NCBI GenBank assembly: GCA_018699075.1 | Contig: JABIPV010000321.1 | Coordinates: 1-35,390 of the forward strand | From: Kordiimonadaceae bacterium | Lineage (GTDB): Bacteria; Pseudomonadota; Alphaproteobacteria; Sphingomonadales; Emcibacteraceae | DNA: 35,390 bases | Direction of reading: 5' to 3' | Shown here: in pieces, positions 6,789 through 15,671 of the stretch | How the letters are laid out: every line of letters starts with the position of its first letter | How positions within the stretch are numbered: position 1 is the stretch's first letter | Translations under genes and position numbers: made by a program | The notes under the pieces: generated by a model | What the model was told of the DNA's origin: nothing | Seen by the model: the letters and a program-made list of their open reading frames with translations, nothing else | The model's database searches: none

Positions 6789-7349
6789 TTAATGTTTAAG
6801 GCTTTCTAAAACGTTAAAAGGATTTTTACTTTCTTTTTCAGAAACCACATCCTCTTCCTGTAAAATTTTAGCGCCCAATTCATTTCCTGTAACCTCAGCA
6901 TGACGGGGATAAGAACTCATTGAAAGAGATAAATATTCTGCTACATATTCACCAATATCAACATTGAGATTGTCAATTATTTCCAAGTCCAAATCATCAA
7001 CTTCAAAATTTATTGTTCTTTTCTCTTGTGAATCTTCATCTGCTTGTTGCTCATGCATATAAATAATTGAAAACTCTTCTTCAATCGATTCGTTTACATC
7101 TTTTAAAGATATAACACATTGTTGAACAATTTCAGATTTCATTTTTACTGAAAGACGGTAATCACCAACATCTTTACGAAGAAGTTTTTCAAGATGACAT
7201 TCCGCGGATAAGGAATTTATTTTAACGATAGAAAACCTTTTTGCCAGAGCAGCACATTCATCAAAGCTTGCTTTCAAACTTTCTTTCGAACCATTCTTTT
7301 TAATCAGTTCTAAATTAAAATTATGGCTAAATTCATTTTCAATATTCAT
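6789..7349 (-). CDS. DUF177/YceD-family protein
   Basis: The 186-residue protein matches the alphaproteobacterial DUF177 (YceD) pattern. An N-terminal region carries ECAALAKRFSI, followed by a central VQQCVISLKDV with a conserved cysteine. Later come DLDLEIIDNLNVDIGEYVAEYLSLSMSSYPR as separate conserved segments, and a C-terminal NPFNVLESLK. In Escherichia coli and plants this family is linked to 23S rRNA accumulation. The start codon overlaps the stop of the chaperone gene upstream (TAATG), and plsX follows. Assignment rests on motif recall plus the constant neighbourhood. Confidence 0.85.
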   Translation of the reverse strand: MNIENEFSHNFNLELIKKNGSKESLKASFDECAALAKRFSIVKINSLSAECHLEKLLRKDVGDYRLSVKMKSEIVQQCVISLKDVNESIEEEFSIIYMHEQQADEDSQEKRTINFEVDDLDLEIIDNLNVDIGEYVAEYLSLSMSSYPRHAEVTGNELGAKILQEEDVVSEKESKNPFNVLESLKH

Positions 7350-7897
7350 TACGCTTCACCGTCGGGTGAAAGGAAAGTGATATTTCCTTTTAATATTTGT
7401 TCTATAGGCTGGTTTATTATTTTATCACACTGATAATATACATATTTCGTCATTCCTGATAATATTTTATTTTCTATCTCAGCACCACGATATAAGTTTC
7501 TTTTCAGAGTTTCAGCCATTTTATCGTAACTTTTGTTTTCAAACAATGCCTGATAAACTTTCATTCTTCCGTAAAACGCTTCAGCCATAACTTTTATTTT
7601 TTTGCCTACACCAAGATCGCCAACACCAATTTCTCTTAAAGAAAGATCTAAATTATCAAACATAATTTCTTGTATAATTCGCTTAACGACTTTTGCGTCT
7701 TCAAATTCTTTATGTTGATCTAGTTTGTATAATATTATCGACATATGAATGGCCATAATATCAAATCGCCCATCAAGAGTATCTTCTACATCAAAATTTT
7801 GATAAAATGTAGTAAATCTTGACTGTTCGATAACGTCACAAAACAGACGATGGGCGGCATTATTAAGCCGTTTTTTCTTCCACATAAAGTCAAACAT
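7349..7897 (-). CDS. Ubiquinol-cytochrome c chaperone family protein (Cbp3-like)
   Basis: This 182-residue helical protein resembles the Cbp3/UQCC1 family, which assists biogenesis of cytochrome b of the bc1 complex. Seen directly are LNNAAHRLFCDVIEQSRFTTFYQ near the N-terminus (shown in part), a middle MAIHMSIILYKL, and GVGDLGVGKKIKVMAEAFYGR later on. The family's role is known mainly from mitochondria; function here is inferred. ATG 7897 is preferred over 7927 because AGGA lies 8 nt before it and family members begin near MFDF. It overlaps the DUF177 start by one base, matching the conserved alphaproteobacterial order beside bamE. Confidence 0.82.
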   Translation of the reverse strand: MFDFMWKKKRLNNAAHRLFCDVIEQSRFTTFYQNFDVEDTLDGRFDIMAIHMSIILYKLDQHKEFEDAKVVKRIIQEIMFDNLDLSLREIGVGDLGVGKKIKVMAEAFYGRMKVYQALFENKSYDKMAETLKRNLYRGAEIENKILSGMTKYVYYQCDKIINQPIEQILKGNITFLSPDGEA

Positions 7898-7971
7898 CAC
7901 GATTTTCCTGAATAAAAACAAAAACATATACTAAAAGATTGACTAGCCAGCACGCTAATGTCATTTTGTTG

Positions 7972-7981
7972 CCAAATTTGG
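7972..7981. promoter_or_regulatory. Palindrome in the divergent bamE / chaperone intergenic region
   Basis: CCAAATTTGG is a perfect 10-bp palindrome within the wider TTGCCAAATTTGGACAA. It lies 75 bp from the chaperone start and 128 bp from the bamE start. It may be an operator or a chance palindrome. Confidence 0.2.
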
Positions 7982-8109
7982 ACAATAAAATGCAGCTCTC
8001 AACCAGTTAGCAATTTAAAAATGAATTAGCATGCCACGCTTAAAACTGCAATTAATTCCACAGCAAATTGTAGATTAATGTGTAAGCTGTAAAGATAGTG
8101 AAATAAATT

Positions 8110-8571
8110 ATGAAGAATTTTTTGACAAAATCAACAGGTATACTTTTTGTGCTTCTGCTAATGTCATCATGCACATCTATTAAACAATCAAGAGGGTATA
8201 TTCCTGATCAAGAAAAAATTGATGCTATTCGTATTGACGTGGACGATCAAGAATCTGTCGCTGTACTGTTAGGGCACCCAACCATGGTCGCTACTTTTGA
8301 TAATCTGAATTGGTACTATTATTCTAAAAAAACAGAGCGCTGGGCATTTTTCAAAGAAATCGTCACTGAAATGGATATTTTAGCCATTACATTTGACGAT
8401 GAAGATTATGTTACCAACATTAGAAAACTGACTGTAGAAGATAACAACATTGTAGACCCGGTTTCAAAGAAAACAGTTACGCATGGTAAGGAAGTTAACT
8501 TCTTTGCAGAATTATTTGGCAATATTGGCCGCTTTGGAGCTGCTGCTGGACAGCCCGTGGCAGGAAATTAA
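8110..8571 (+). CDS. bamE: Outer membrane assembly lipoprotein BamE (SmpA/OmlA family)
   Basis: BamE is an accessory lipoprotein of the BAM complex, which folds beta-barrel proteins into the outer membrane. The 153-residue product has a type II signal peptide ending in the lipobox LMSSC (Cys at about residue 21). The SmpA/OmlA core follows: GYIPDQEKI, a QESVAVLLGHPT segment and WYYYSKKTERWAF. The C-terminal region is an alphaproteobacterial extension. The stop codon overlaps convergently by 4 bases with the end of fliL. It is divergent from the bc1 chaperone gene. Confidence 0.92.
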   Translation: MKNFLTKSTGILFVLLLMSSCTSIKQSRGYIPDQEKIDAIRIDVDDQESVAVLLGHPTMVATFDNLNWYYYSKKTERWAFFKEIVTEMDILAITFDDEDYVTNIRKLTVEDNNIVDPVSKKTVTHGKEVNFFAELFGNIGRFGAAAGQPVAGN

Positions 8572-9083
8572 ATCGCTCGACTTTGACTTATGATTACCCT
8601 TTGGACGACTTCTTTATGTGCTTCTTGATTAGCAAGTTCTTTAATTTTTTGTGATAGACTTGTAAAATCTGCAATGGCTCGATTATCTTCGCGCCCCAGT
8701 GGATTTTCACTATAATAGCGAATAAGAGCATCGCGTATTATTAAGACATTCTTTTCAACAAGCAATTTATCTTTTTCGCCGATCACTTCCATAGAAATAT
8801 TCATCATTACATAATTAAGAATTCGGCCTTGATAAATATTAGGTAATTGCAAGCGTTCAATAGCGGCATATTGATAATCAGGTAATACAGGTTCCGGCTC
8901 TGGTTCTACTTCTGCTACAACTTCTTCATCAACCGCATCTGAAGGCATCATAATAAAGTAGCCAGCTGCCGCCCCACCGCCGATTAACAGACCAAGCAAT
9001 ACTCCAACAATCAATAATTTCTTACTGCCGCCTTTCGGATTTTCTTCGATAACATCGTCTTCTTTTGTTTCTTCATCAGCCAT
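8568..9083 (-). CDS. fliL: Flagellar basal body-associated protein FliL
   Basis: FliL is a single-pass inner membrane protein that associates with the flagellar stator. The 171-residue protein has a charged cytoplasmic N-terminus, one membrane segment at about residues 22-46 (KKLLIVGVLLGLLIGGG), a Glu/Pro-rich linker, and a periplasmic domain with NYVMMNISMEV and IIRDALIRYYSENPLG. Being last in a riboflavin/nusB/thiL cluster rather than in a flagellar operon is worth noting, but motA and motB lie about 11-14 kb away. It starts 16 bp after thiL. Confidence 0.9.
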   Translation of the reverse strand: MADEETKEDDVIEENPKGGSKKLLIVGVLLGLLIGGGAAAGYFIMMPSDAVDEEVVAEVEPEPEPVLPDYQYAAIERLQLPNIYQGRILNYVMMNISMEVIGEKDKLLVEKNVLIIRDALIRYYSENPLGREDNRAIADFTSLSQKIKELANQEAHKEVVQRVIISQSRAI

Positions 9084-9098
9084 TATTATTTCTCTTTT

Positions 9099-10079
9099 TT
9101 AGAAGTGACTAAACCCTGTATTTTCTATCTTTAATTCTTTACCAATCGTATCGTATAATATCACTTTATTACCTGATGTAATTTTACCTATTTCTGTTAT
9201 TTTTACGCCTAAAGTGCGTGATATTTCTTCAACATTTGATTTATCTTTTTCACGGGCCGTGAATAACAGTTCATAATCATCGCCTCCGTTCCAGATCAAG
9301 TGACTATAGTCATGTTTAGTTTCAAAAAGATTACTTTTTAAAAATTCTTTTAAGCTACTAGAAACAGGAAGATTGTTAAGAAAAATTTCAACACCGACGG
9401 CTGATTGTTCGCATATATGCTTAATATCTGACATCAAGCCATCCGATATATCGAGAGCAGAAGTTGCTATCCCTATAATGGCCCGCCCAAGTTCAACACG
9501 CGGAATAGGAAGGTGATATCGTTCAATAAGTTCAGGTATATCAATACCCTTCTTAATAGCCAGAAGTCCGGCCGCAGAATCCCCTAAATTTCCAGAAACA
9601 TAAATAACATCATCCGGACTTGCACCTGATCTGGTTAAATTATGGTTTTTAGTTTTTTGACCAATTGCCGTAATGGATATAGTAACAGGGCCAGTCGTCG
9701 ATACGGTATCACCACCCCAAAGCTGCCAGCCAAACTCCCTTTGATCTTTAAGGAGGCCCTCAGTAAAGGAAGATACCCAACTATCAATGTCAAAATCTTC
9801 TTTAGGTAGCGCAATACTTAAAAAGTACCCTATAGGTTCCGCACCCATTGCCGCAAGATCTGATAAATTTACTCTTAATGCTTTTTGCGCTATTAAGTTT
9901 GGCTTATCATTTTCGAAAAAATGAACCCCACCCACTAAGGCATCTTTTGTAATAATTAAATCCATTCCAGGATCAGGAGAAAAGGTTGCAGCATCATTTG
10001 TAAGAGCATATGCCGGCGCACCCTTTGGGGCTAAGGGTTCGAAATATTTTCTTATAAGATCAAATTCAGAGGATTTCAG
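9099..10079 (-). CDS. thiL: Thiamine-monophosphate kinase, probable CTG start
   Basis: ThiL phosphorylates thiamine monophosphate to thiamine diphosphate using ATP. The first ATG (9965) would give 288 residues and miss the N-terminal metal/ATP-binding segment. The same frame stays open upstream and encodes a good ThiL N-terminus (SSEFDLIRKYFEPLAPKGAP, then ALTNDAATFSPDPG). A TAG stop lies two codons before a CTG at 10079, with no ATG, GTG or TTG between. Starting at CTG gives 326 residues, the family's usual length. Later motifs include KALRVNLSDLAAMGA, WGGDTVST, SALDISDG and WNGGDDYELLF. It follows nusB by about 30 bp. A sequence error or ATG-to-CTG mutation is the alternative. Confidence 0.88.
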   Translation of the reverse strand: MKSSEFDLIRKYFEPLAPKGAPAYALTNDAATFSPDPGMDLIITKDALVGGVHFFENDKPNLIAQKALRVNLSDLAAMGAEPIGYFLSIALPKEDFDIDSWVSSFTEGLLKDQREFGWQLWGGDTVSTTGPVTISITAIGQKTKNHNLTRSGASPDDVIYVSGNLGDSAAGLLAIKKGIDIPELIERYHLPIPRVELGRAIIGIATSALDISDGLMSDIKHICEQSAVGVEIFLNNLPVSSSLKEFLKSNLFETKHDYSHLIWNGGDDYELLFTAREKDKSNVEEISRTLGVKITEIGKITSGNKVILYDTIGKELKIENTGFSHF

Positions 10080-10108
10080 TGTCTAAACTTTCTTATTTCC
10101 AGATTATT

Positions 10109-10564
10109 CTATCTAACAATTTTAGCAATTTTATCAAGCACGCCATTTACAAATCCCGGTGTGCTATCCTCGAAAAATGCTTTTGACACGTCAACATATT
10201 CATTAATAATCACACTCGTGGGCACATCTGGCCTTGCAATTAATTCATATGTTCCCGCACGAAGAATAGCCCTTGCAACAGATTCGACACGTTCCAAAGT
10301 CCAATCCTTACTCAATGAGTTTTTGATGTTTTCATCAATCTGATCATTTCGCTTTTCAAACCCAACAACAACATCGCTAAAAAATTTATTGTCCGCACTG
10401 TTTAAGGGATTATCATCGATGATTTCACTGAAACGATGTTCTACAAACTCACCAACAACGATTTTAGCCGCTTCTCCATTGATTTCCATTTGATATAACG
10501 CTTGGACAACAGCAAGGCGTGCTGAACTACGCGCGCCCCCTTTGCCAGAATTTTTAGTATTCAT
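10109..10564 (-). CDS. nusB: Transcription antitermination factor NusB
   Basis: NusB binds boxA RNA with NusE (S10) and supports antitermination of rRNA operons. The 151-residue all-helical protein begins ARLAVVQALYQMEINGE after a short basic tail. It ends with the family's ILRAGTYELIARPDVPTSVIINEYVDVSKAF region (shown in part) and FVNGVLDKIAK. Its ATG overlaps the ribH stop by one base (TAATG). This ribH-nusB coupling is widespread in Proteobacteria. Confidence 0.96.
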   Translation of the reverse strand: MNTKNSGKGGARSSARLAVVQALYQMEINGEAAKIVVGEFVEHRFSEIIDDNPLNSADNKFFSDVVVGFEKRNDQIDENIKNSLSKDWTLERVESVARAILRAGTYELIARPDVPTSVIINEYVDVSKAFFEDSTPGFVNGVLDKIAKIVR

Positions 10565-10995
10565 TATTTTTCAATTCCATATTGCGTCTTAAGATCAATC
10601 ATACGTAGGGCTGCTTCTGTAACCGCTGCACCTTTATTATATTTATCAACAGAGCATCTTGCCCAAGCCTGATCACGATTTTCTACGGTTAAAATACCAT
10701 ATCCAATTGCAAGCCGGTCCTTAATAGCAAGGTCTTGTAATGCTCTTGCACTTTCAATGCATACATAATCATAATGACTTGTTTCACCGCGAATAACACA
10801 TCCTAGGGCGACATAGCCATCATATTGATCATTACCGTCTGCAGCGAACCTAATGGCAGCGGGAATTTCAAATGCACCAGGTACAGAAATTCTATCATAT
10901 TTTACACCTGCTGCTTCAAGCACACCAATTGAGCCTTTAACAAGCTCATCTGCTATATCGTCATAAAAACGCGCTTCAACGATAAGTACTTTCAT
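10564..10995 (-). CDS. ribH: 6,7-dimethyl-8-ribityllumazine synthase
   Basis: This enzyme condenses 5-amino-6-ribitylamino-uracil with 3,4-dihydroxy-2-butanone 4-phosphate, the penultimate step to riboflavin. The 143-residue length is normal for the capsid-forming or pentameric family. Signature segments are VPGAFEIPAAIRFA, VALGCVIRGETSHYDYVC with the catalytic His in the loop, and GILTVENRDQAWAR. It starts 4 bp after ribB and its stop overlaps the nusB start. Confidence 0.97.
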   Translation of the reverse strand: MKVLIVEARFYDDIADELVKGSIGVLEAAGVKYDRISVPGAFEIPAAIRFAADGNDQYDGYVALGCVIRGETSHYDYVCIESARALQDLAIKDRLAIGYGILTVENRDQAWARCSVDKYNKGAAVTEAALRMIDLKTQYGIEK

Positions 10996-10999
10996 TCAT

Positions 11000-12133
11000 T
11001 TAACCCTTTTTGTTAACGATTTTTAATTCGATACTTTCATCAAATTTTTGATGCCCTGTAATATTTAGGCCGTAACCCTCGATGCCGATAACATTTTGTT
11101 CACTATCCGATAACAAAATAAAATCCTTAACACCAACATCGATCAATATTTGAGCACCGATTCCGTAGTTTTTAATATTAGAAGACTTCTTTTGCTTTTG
11201 ATCTTTCTTGGCAATTTCATCGGTAATATATGTTTTTCTATTTTCACGAAGGAATACCAAAACGCCACATTCTTCTTTACCAAGTTCAGTCATTGCTCTG
11301 TTTAATTGGCTCCGGCGTGGCCCGTTTTGACCTAGTAGATCTTCAAAAATATTAAAGGAATGCATACGCACTAAAACTTTTTTCGCTGTTTTTGGGTTGC
11401 CTTTCACAAGGGCAAAATGCTGAATACCATCATCTTTAGCTAGATAAGCGCGCATTTTAAATTCACCGCCAAATTCAGATGAAACATCTGTCGTCTCTAC
11501 GCATTCCACCAAATTATCATTGCGCCGGCGATAAGCGATAAGATCGGCAATGGTCGCAACTTTTAAATTATGTTTTTTAGCAAAATCTACCAGGTCAGGT
11601 AGACGAGCCATTGTACCGTCATCTTTCATAATTTCACAAATAACGCCAGACGGGTTAAGTCCAGCCAAACGCGCCACGTCAACGGCAGCTTCCGTATGAC
11701 CCGCACGTACAAGCACACCACCACGCTTAGCAACGATAGGGAATACATGTCCCGGCGTTACAATATCATATTTACCCTTTGTCGGGTCAATGGCCACAGC
11801 AACTGTATGTGCACGGTCAGCCGCGGAAATACCGGTCGTCACGCCTTCTGCTGCTTCAATAGAAGATGTAAAGGCGGTTTGATGACGGGTAGCATTATTT
11901 TGCGACATCATTTTAAGGCCAAGTTTTTCTGCACGTTCTGTTGAAAGCGTTAAGCAGATTAACCCCCGACCATGGGTAGCCATAAAATTAATCGCATCCG
12001 GCGTTGCCATTTGTGAAGGAATGATCAAATCACCTTCATTTTCACGGTCTTCGTCATCAACAAGAATGAACATGCGTCCATTTTTTGCATCTTCTAATAC
12101 ATCTTCAATAGGGGATAAAAAATTTTGCGGCAT
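11000..12133 (-). CDS. ribB: 3,4-dihydroxy-2-butanone-4-phosphate synthase with degenerate RibA domain (RibBX type)
   Basis: The N-terminal part (about residues 5-205) is an intact DHBP synthase. The acidic metal/substrate loop DDEDRENEGD is at 26-35, with ATRHQTAFTSS and RAGHTEAAVD further on. It makes the four-carbon precursor of riboflavin from ribulose 5-phosphate. The C-terminal part (about 215-377) aligns with GTP cyclohydrolase II. However, the zinc-binding cysteines are absent: the region after VRMHS reads FNIFEDLLGQ, and the RQEGRGIG segment is replaced by LRENRKTYI. This matches the RibBX variant described in Proteobacteria, so cyclohydrolase II activity must come from another gene. 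It lies between ribE and ribH. Confidence 0.9.
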   Translation of the reverse strand: MPQNFLSPIEDVLEDAKNGRMFILVDDEDRENEGDLIIPSQMATPDAINFMATHGRGLICLTLSTERAEKLGLKMMSQNNATRHQTAFTSSIEAAEGVTTGISAADRAHTVAVAIDPTKGKYDIVTPGHVFPIVAKRGGVLVRAGHTEAAVDVARLAGLNPSGVICEIMKDDGTMARLPDLVDFAKKHNLKVATIADLIAYRRRNDNLVECVETTDVSSEFGGEFKMRAYLAKDDGIQHFALVKGNPKTAKKVLVRMHSFNIFEDLLGQNGPRRSQLNRAMTELGKEECGVLVFLRENRKTYITDEIAKKDQKQKKSSNIKNYGIGAQILIDVGVKDFILLSDSEQNVIGIEGYGLNITGHQKFDESIELKIVNKKG

Positions 12134-12153
12134 ATTACTGTCTAGTTCCTCGC

Positions 12154-12750
12154 TTAAACTTCACGCATTCTGGCCACGTACCGTGCCAAAATATCAATTT
12201 CTAAATTTACATGGTCTCCAGCTTTTAAAGTACCAAAGGTTGTTTTTTCTTGGGTATGTGGAATAATATTTACACAAAATTGTGTTTGACCTGCACCATC
12301 AGTTACATCATTCACCGTTAAAGATGCGCCATTAACGGTCACTGAACCTTTTTCTGCAATATATGCTTTTAAAGCATCAGGAACAGTGAATGTAAATTTT
12401 TTACTGTCCCCCTCATCTTCAACTGAAATCACGTCACCAACACCATCAACATGGCCGGTTACTAAGTGTCCACCAAGTTCTTCGCCAACCTTTAAAGCAC
12501 GTTCAAGGTTTATTGCGGTCCCTACTTGCCAATTTTCAAGCACGGTACAAGATAAAGTTTCGCCGGATACATCAACACTAAACCAGTCTTCACCCTTATC
12601 TACAACTGTCAAACAAACGCCCGAACATGCAATCGATGCGCCAAATTCGATAGTTGACGTATCAAAGGAGGTATTAATAGCAATGCGCGTATCGCCATCT
12701 TTGGTGAGCGACTTTACATCGCCTATATCTGTAATAATTCCCGTAAACAT
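12154..12750 (-). CDS. ribE: Riboflavin synthase, alpha chain
   Basis: This enzyme dismutates two lumazine molecules to riboflavin. The 198-residue protein has the two similar lumazine-binding barrels. The first starts MFTGIITDIG, contains SIACSGVCLTVV and ends near ERALKVGEELGGHLVTGHVDG. The second has GSVTVNGASLTVNDV and ends GDHVNLEIDILARYVAR. It starts 7 bp after the ribD stop and is part of the riboflavin run. Confidence 0.97.
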   Translation of the reverse strand: MFTGIITDIGDVKSLTKDGDTRIAINTSFDTSTIEFGASIACSGVCLTVVDKGEDWFSVDVSGETLSCTVLENWQVGTAINLERALKVGEELGGHLVTGHVDGVGDVISVEDEGDSKKFTFTVPDALKAYIAEKGSVTVNGASLTVNDVTDGAGQTQFCVNIIPHTQEKTTFGTLKAGDHVNLEIDILARYVARMREV

Positions 12751-12757
12751 CTTTCGC

Positions 12758-13885
12758 CTAGCTTATTATTTCAAACTCTTGCCAATTATCCGCTCCTGCG
12801 GCCCCTTGATTAATCAAGGATAAATTCAAATGTTCATCCAATTGGTTTATAGAAATATCGTATAATGCATTTACACCACTTTCACCAATGTTTTCTCTGG
12901 ATTTAAACCATATAAAACGGTCTACCAGACTTGCCTTAATCAGGGAAGCATTAACTTGCCCTCCTCCTTCGGAAAGAACCCTGGTTATGCCTTGTTCAGA
13001 TAACACCTTCATTACATGATGGAGGTCTAACTTTCCTTGATCATTTTTATCAATAATAAAAATCCTAAGTCCTAAATTCTCAAGCTCTTTAATTTTTTCT
13101 TGATCATTAGAACACGTCATAACCCAGAGTGGAATTTTCTGTGCTGATTTACAAAACTTGCTATTTTCGCTTAGTCTTAAATTACTATCTAATAAAACAC
13201 GAACAGGTGAGCGTTTCTCAAGTCCTTTAATTCGACAGTCAAGCATTGGGTCATCAATAAGTACCGTTCCAATCCCTACCAAAATCGCATCATGATTAGC
13301 ACGGTATAAATGTCCTCGTCTTCTTGCCTCGGCCCCAGTGACCCACGTTTTCTCACCTAGGTTTGCGGATATTTTACCATCTGCAGAACTTGCTATTTTA
13401 ATGGTAACAAGTGGTTTTTCTTTTTGAATTTTTTTAAAAAAACCTAAATTTATAAAATCTGCTTCTTCTTTCAACAATCCAAAATATACATCAATCCCAG
13501 CATCTTCCAATATAGAGACACCTTTACCGCTTACGCGTGGGTCAGGGTCACCTGTAGCAATAATAATTTTAGAAATATTTGCCTCAACCAACGCAACTGC
13601 ACAGGGGGATGTTTTACCAAAATGGGCGCAAGGTTCCAAAGTAACATAGGCGGTAGCACCTGAAGTATCGTTCGTGCAATTATCAAGCGCCTGTCTTTCC
13701 GCATGAGGACGACCGCCCCTACCTGTCCAACCTCGACCAATAATATGGCTACCCTTAACGATGACACAGCCTACAGAAGGGTTTGGGAAGGTCGTACCAA
13801 GGCCCCGCCTTGATAGTCGAAGTGCTATTTCCATATAGGACTTGTCATTATCTGAAAATTGAGTAGCTGCTTTATTCTTCTTCAT
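12758..13885 (-). CDS. ribD: Bifunctional pyrimidine deaminase/reductase RibD
   Basis: RibD carries out the deamination and reduction steps after GTP cyclohydrolase II. The 375-residue protein has an N-terminal cytidine-deaminase-like domain with HAE (61-63) and the zinc ligands Cys86 and Cys95 in PCAHFGKTSPC. The reductase domain starts near PLVTIKIASSADGKI and includes VLSEGGGQVNASLI. Its start overlaps the nrdR stop by 14 bases, so the two are translationally coupled. Confidence 0.96.
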   Translation of the reverse strand: MKKNKAATQFSDNDKSYMEIALRLSRRGLGTTFPNPSVGCVIVKGSHIIGRGWTGRGGRPHAERQALDNCTNDTSGATAYVTLEPCAHFGKTSPCAVALVEANISKIIIATGDPDPRVSGKGVSILEDAGIDVYFGLLKEEADFINLGFFKKIQKEKPLVTIKIASSADGKISANLGEKTWVTGAEARRRGHLYRANHDAILVGIGTVLIDDPMLDCRIKGLEKRSPVRVLLDSNLRLSENSKFCKSAQKIPLWVMTCSNDQEKIKELENLGLRIFIIDKNDQGKLDLHHVMKVLSEQGITRVLSEGGGQVNASLIKASLVDRFIWFKSRENIGESGVNALYDISINQLDEHLNLSLINQGAAGADNWQEFEIIS

Positions 13886-14333
13886 GATCAGCTATCTCGC
13901 TGACAAAGTGGCCAAAATCACTGGCTTCACGGAAGTTTTTATATACTGATGCGAAACGCACATAAGCCACAGTATCAAGTTGCTCCAGCCCTTCCATGAT
14001 CAGTTTACCGATTTGTTCGGAAGGGATTTCACTTTCCCCCATGCTTTCTAATTGGCGCACAATACCACTGATCATACGTTCAACTTGCTCTTCTTCAACA
14101 GGACGTTTTCTAAGGGCCATATACACAGAACGTTCAAGTTTTTCACGCTCAAAAGCCACTTTCTTGCCTGATGTTTTAAGAACGGTAAGTTCCCGTAATT
14201 GAACCCGTTCGAACGTCGTAAATCGAGCCCCGCACCCACCGCATGAACGACGGCGCCGAATTGCAGAATTATCCTCCGTTGGACGACTGTCCTTAACTTG
14301 AGTATCTTCATTTCCGCAAAATGGGCACCGCAT
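13872..14333 (-). CDS. nrdR: Ribonucleotide reductase repressor NrdR
   Basis: NrdR represses nrd operons in response to ATP/dATP. The 153-residue length is standard. An N-terminal zinc ribbon uses Cys3, Cys6, Cys31 and Cys34 (MRCPFC and SCGGCGARFTTFE). An ATP-cone follows, from about residue 48 (TVLKTSGKKVAFEREKL) to YVRFASVYKNF. It heads the riboflavin cluster, 17 bp after glyA, an arrangement common in Alphaproteobacteria. Confidence 0.97.
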   Translation of the reverse strand: MRCPFCGNEDTQVKDSRPTEDNSAIRRRRSCGGCGARFTTFERVQLRELTVLKTSGKKVAFEREKLERSVYMALRKRPVEEEQVERMISGIVRQLESMGESEIPSEQIGKLIMEGLEQLDTVAYVRFASVYKNFREASDFGHFVSEIADHEEE

Positions 14334-14350
14334 ATCTTTATCCTATATCA

Positions 14351-15628
14351 CTAGTAAATTGGAAACTTAGCACAAAGTGCAATAACTTTTTCGCGCACTT
14401 TTGCTTCTGCTACACTGTTATCTTCCGGATTTTTTACAAGCTCGTCAAGAATTTCCAGAATAAAATCACCCACTAACTCAAATTCAGCAACTCCAAATCC
14501 GCGCGTGGTCCCCGCAGGTGTCCCTAGACGAATACCCGAAGTGATCATTGCTTTTTGAGGGTCAAACGGAACACCGTTTTTATTGCATGTTATGTTTGCA
14601 CGGCCCAGTGAATTATCAGCATCACGCCCGGTAAGGTTTTTAGGTCGCAGATCAACAAGCAACAGATGAGTATCCGTGCCACCAGAAACAATATCGCAGC
14701 CACCGTCCTGTAACCTTTTCGCAAGTGCACGGGCATTTTCTTTAACCTGTGCAGCGTAAGTTTTAAATTCTGGCTTCAAAGCTTCACCAAGGGCAACTGC
14801 TTTCGCAGCGATGACATGCATCAATGGGCCACCTTGAAGTCCTGGAAAAACGGCACTGTTAAATTTTTTACCCAAATCAAGATCATTTGACAGGATCATA
14901 CCACCCCGAGGTCCGCGTAAGGTTTTATGGTTAGTCGTTGTCACAACATGAGCATGTGGAAGTGGGCTTGGGTGTTCACCCGCGGCAACCAAACCAGCAA
15001 AGTGAGCCATATCAACAAGAAGATAGGCACCAACACTATCAGCGATTTCACGCATGCGTTCAAAATTAATTTCACGCGGGTAGGCTGATCCACCAGCAAT
15101 AATTACTTTAGGGTTATGTTCTTTTGCAAGGATTTCAATTTGGTCATAATCCATCAAATGTGTGTCTTTGCGCACACCATATTGAATGGCATTAAACCAT
15201 TTACCGGACTGTGCAGGCGGCGCACCATGCGTCAAATGCCCCCCCGCATCCAGTGACATGCCCAAAATGGTATCACCTGGTTTCGTTAGGGCAAGCATAA
15301 CAGCACCGTTTGCTTGAGCACCAGAATGCGGCTGCACATTGACATATTCACAATTAAACAGCTCTTTTGCGCGATCAATGGCAAGTTGCTCTGCAATATC
15401 AACATATTCACAGCCACCGTAATAACGTCGTCCCGGATAACCTTCAGCATATTTATTGGTCATAATGCTGCCTTGCGCTTCCATAACGGCGCGGCTGACG
15501 ATGTTTTCTGATGCAATCAGTTCGATATGATTTTGCTGACGACCCATTTCAAGATCAATGGCTTCAAGAAGTGCCGGATCTCTTTCACTTAAAGGAGCGT
15601 TAAAAAAAGTTTCTAAATGTGATGACAT
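14351..15628 (-). CDS. glyA: Serine hydroxymethyltransferase
   Basis: GlyA interconverts serine and glycine while charging tetrahydrofolate with a one-carbon unit. It is a PLP enzyme of 425 residues. The Schiff-base lysine is Lys235 in TTNHKTLRGPRGG. Other family segments are HIELIASENIVS, NKYAEGYPGRRYYGG, and the C-terminal SGIRLGTPAGTTRGFG. It lies 43 bp downstream of rpiB and just upstream of nrdR. Confidence 0.98.
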   Translation of the reverse strand: MSSHLETFFNAPLSERDPALLEAIDLEMGRQQNHIELIASENIVSRAVMEAQGSIMTNKYAEGYPGRRYYGGCEYVDIAEQLAIDRAKELFNCEYVNVQPHSGAQANGAVMLALTKPGDTILGMSLDAGGHLTHGAPPAQSGKWFNAIQYGVRKDTHLMDYDQIEILAKEHNPKVIIAGGSAYPREINFERMREIADSVGAYLLVDMAHFAGLVAAGEHPSPLPHAHVVTTTNHKTLRGPRGGMILSNDLDLGKKFNSAVFPGLQGGPLMHVIAAKAVALGEALKPEFKTYAAQVKENARALAKRLQDGGCDIVSGGTDTHLLLVDLRPKNLTGRDADNSLGRANITCNKNGVPFDPQKAMITSGIRLGTPAGTTRGFGVAEFELVGDFILEILDELVKNPEDNSVAEAKVREKVIALCAKFPIY

Positions 15629-15671
15629 AATAGGATTGGCCTTAAATTAATAATATGAATAATAAAAAAAT

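Noticed and set aside
12386..12823. Plus-strand frame of 145 codons over ribE
   Set aside because: It is a shadow of the riboflavin synthase gene, Ser/Thr/Pro-rich and without signals.
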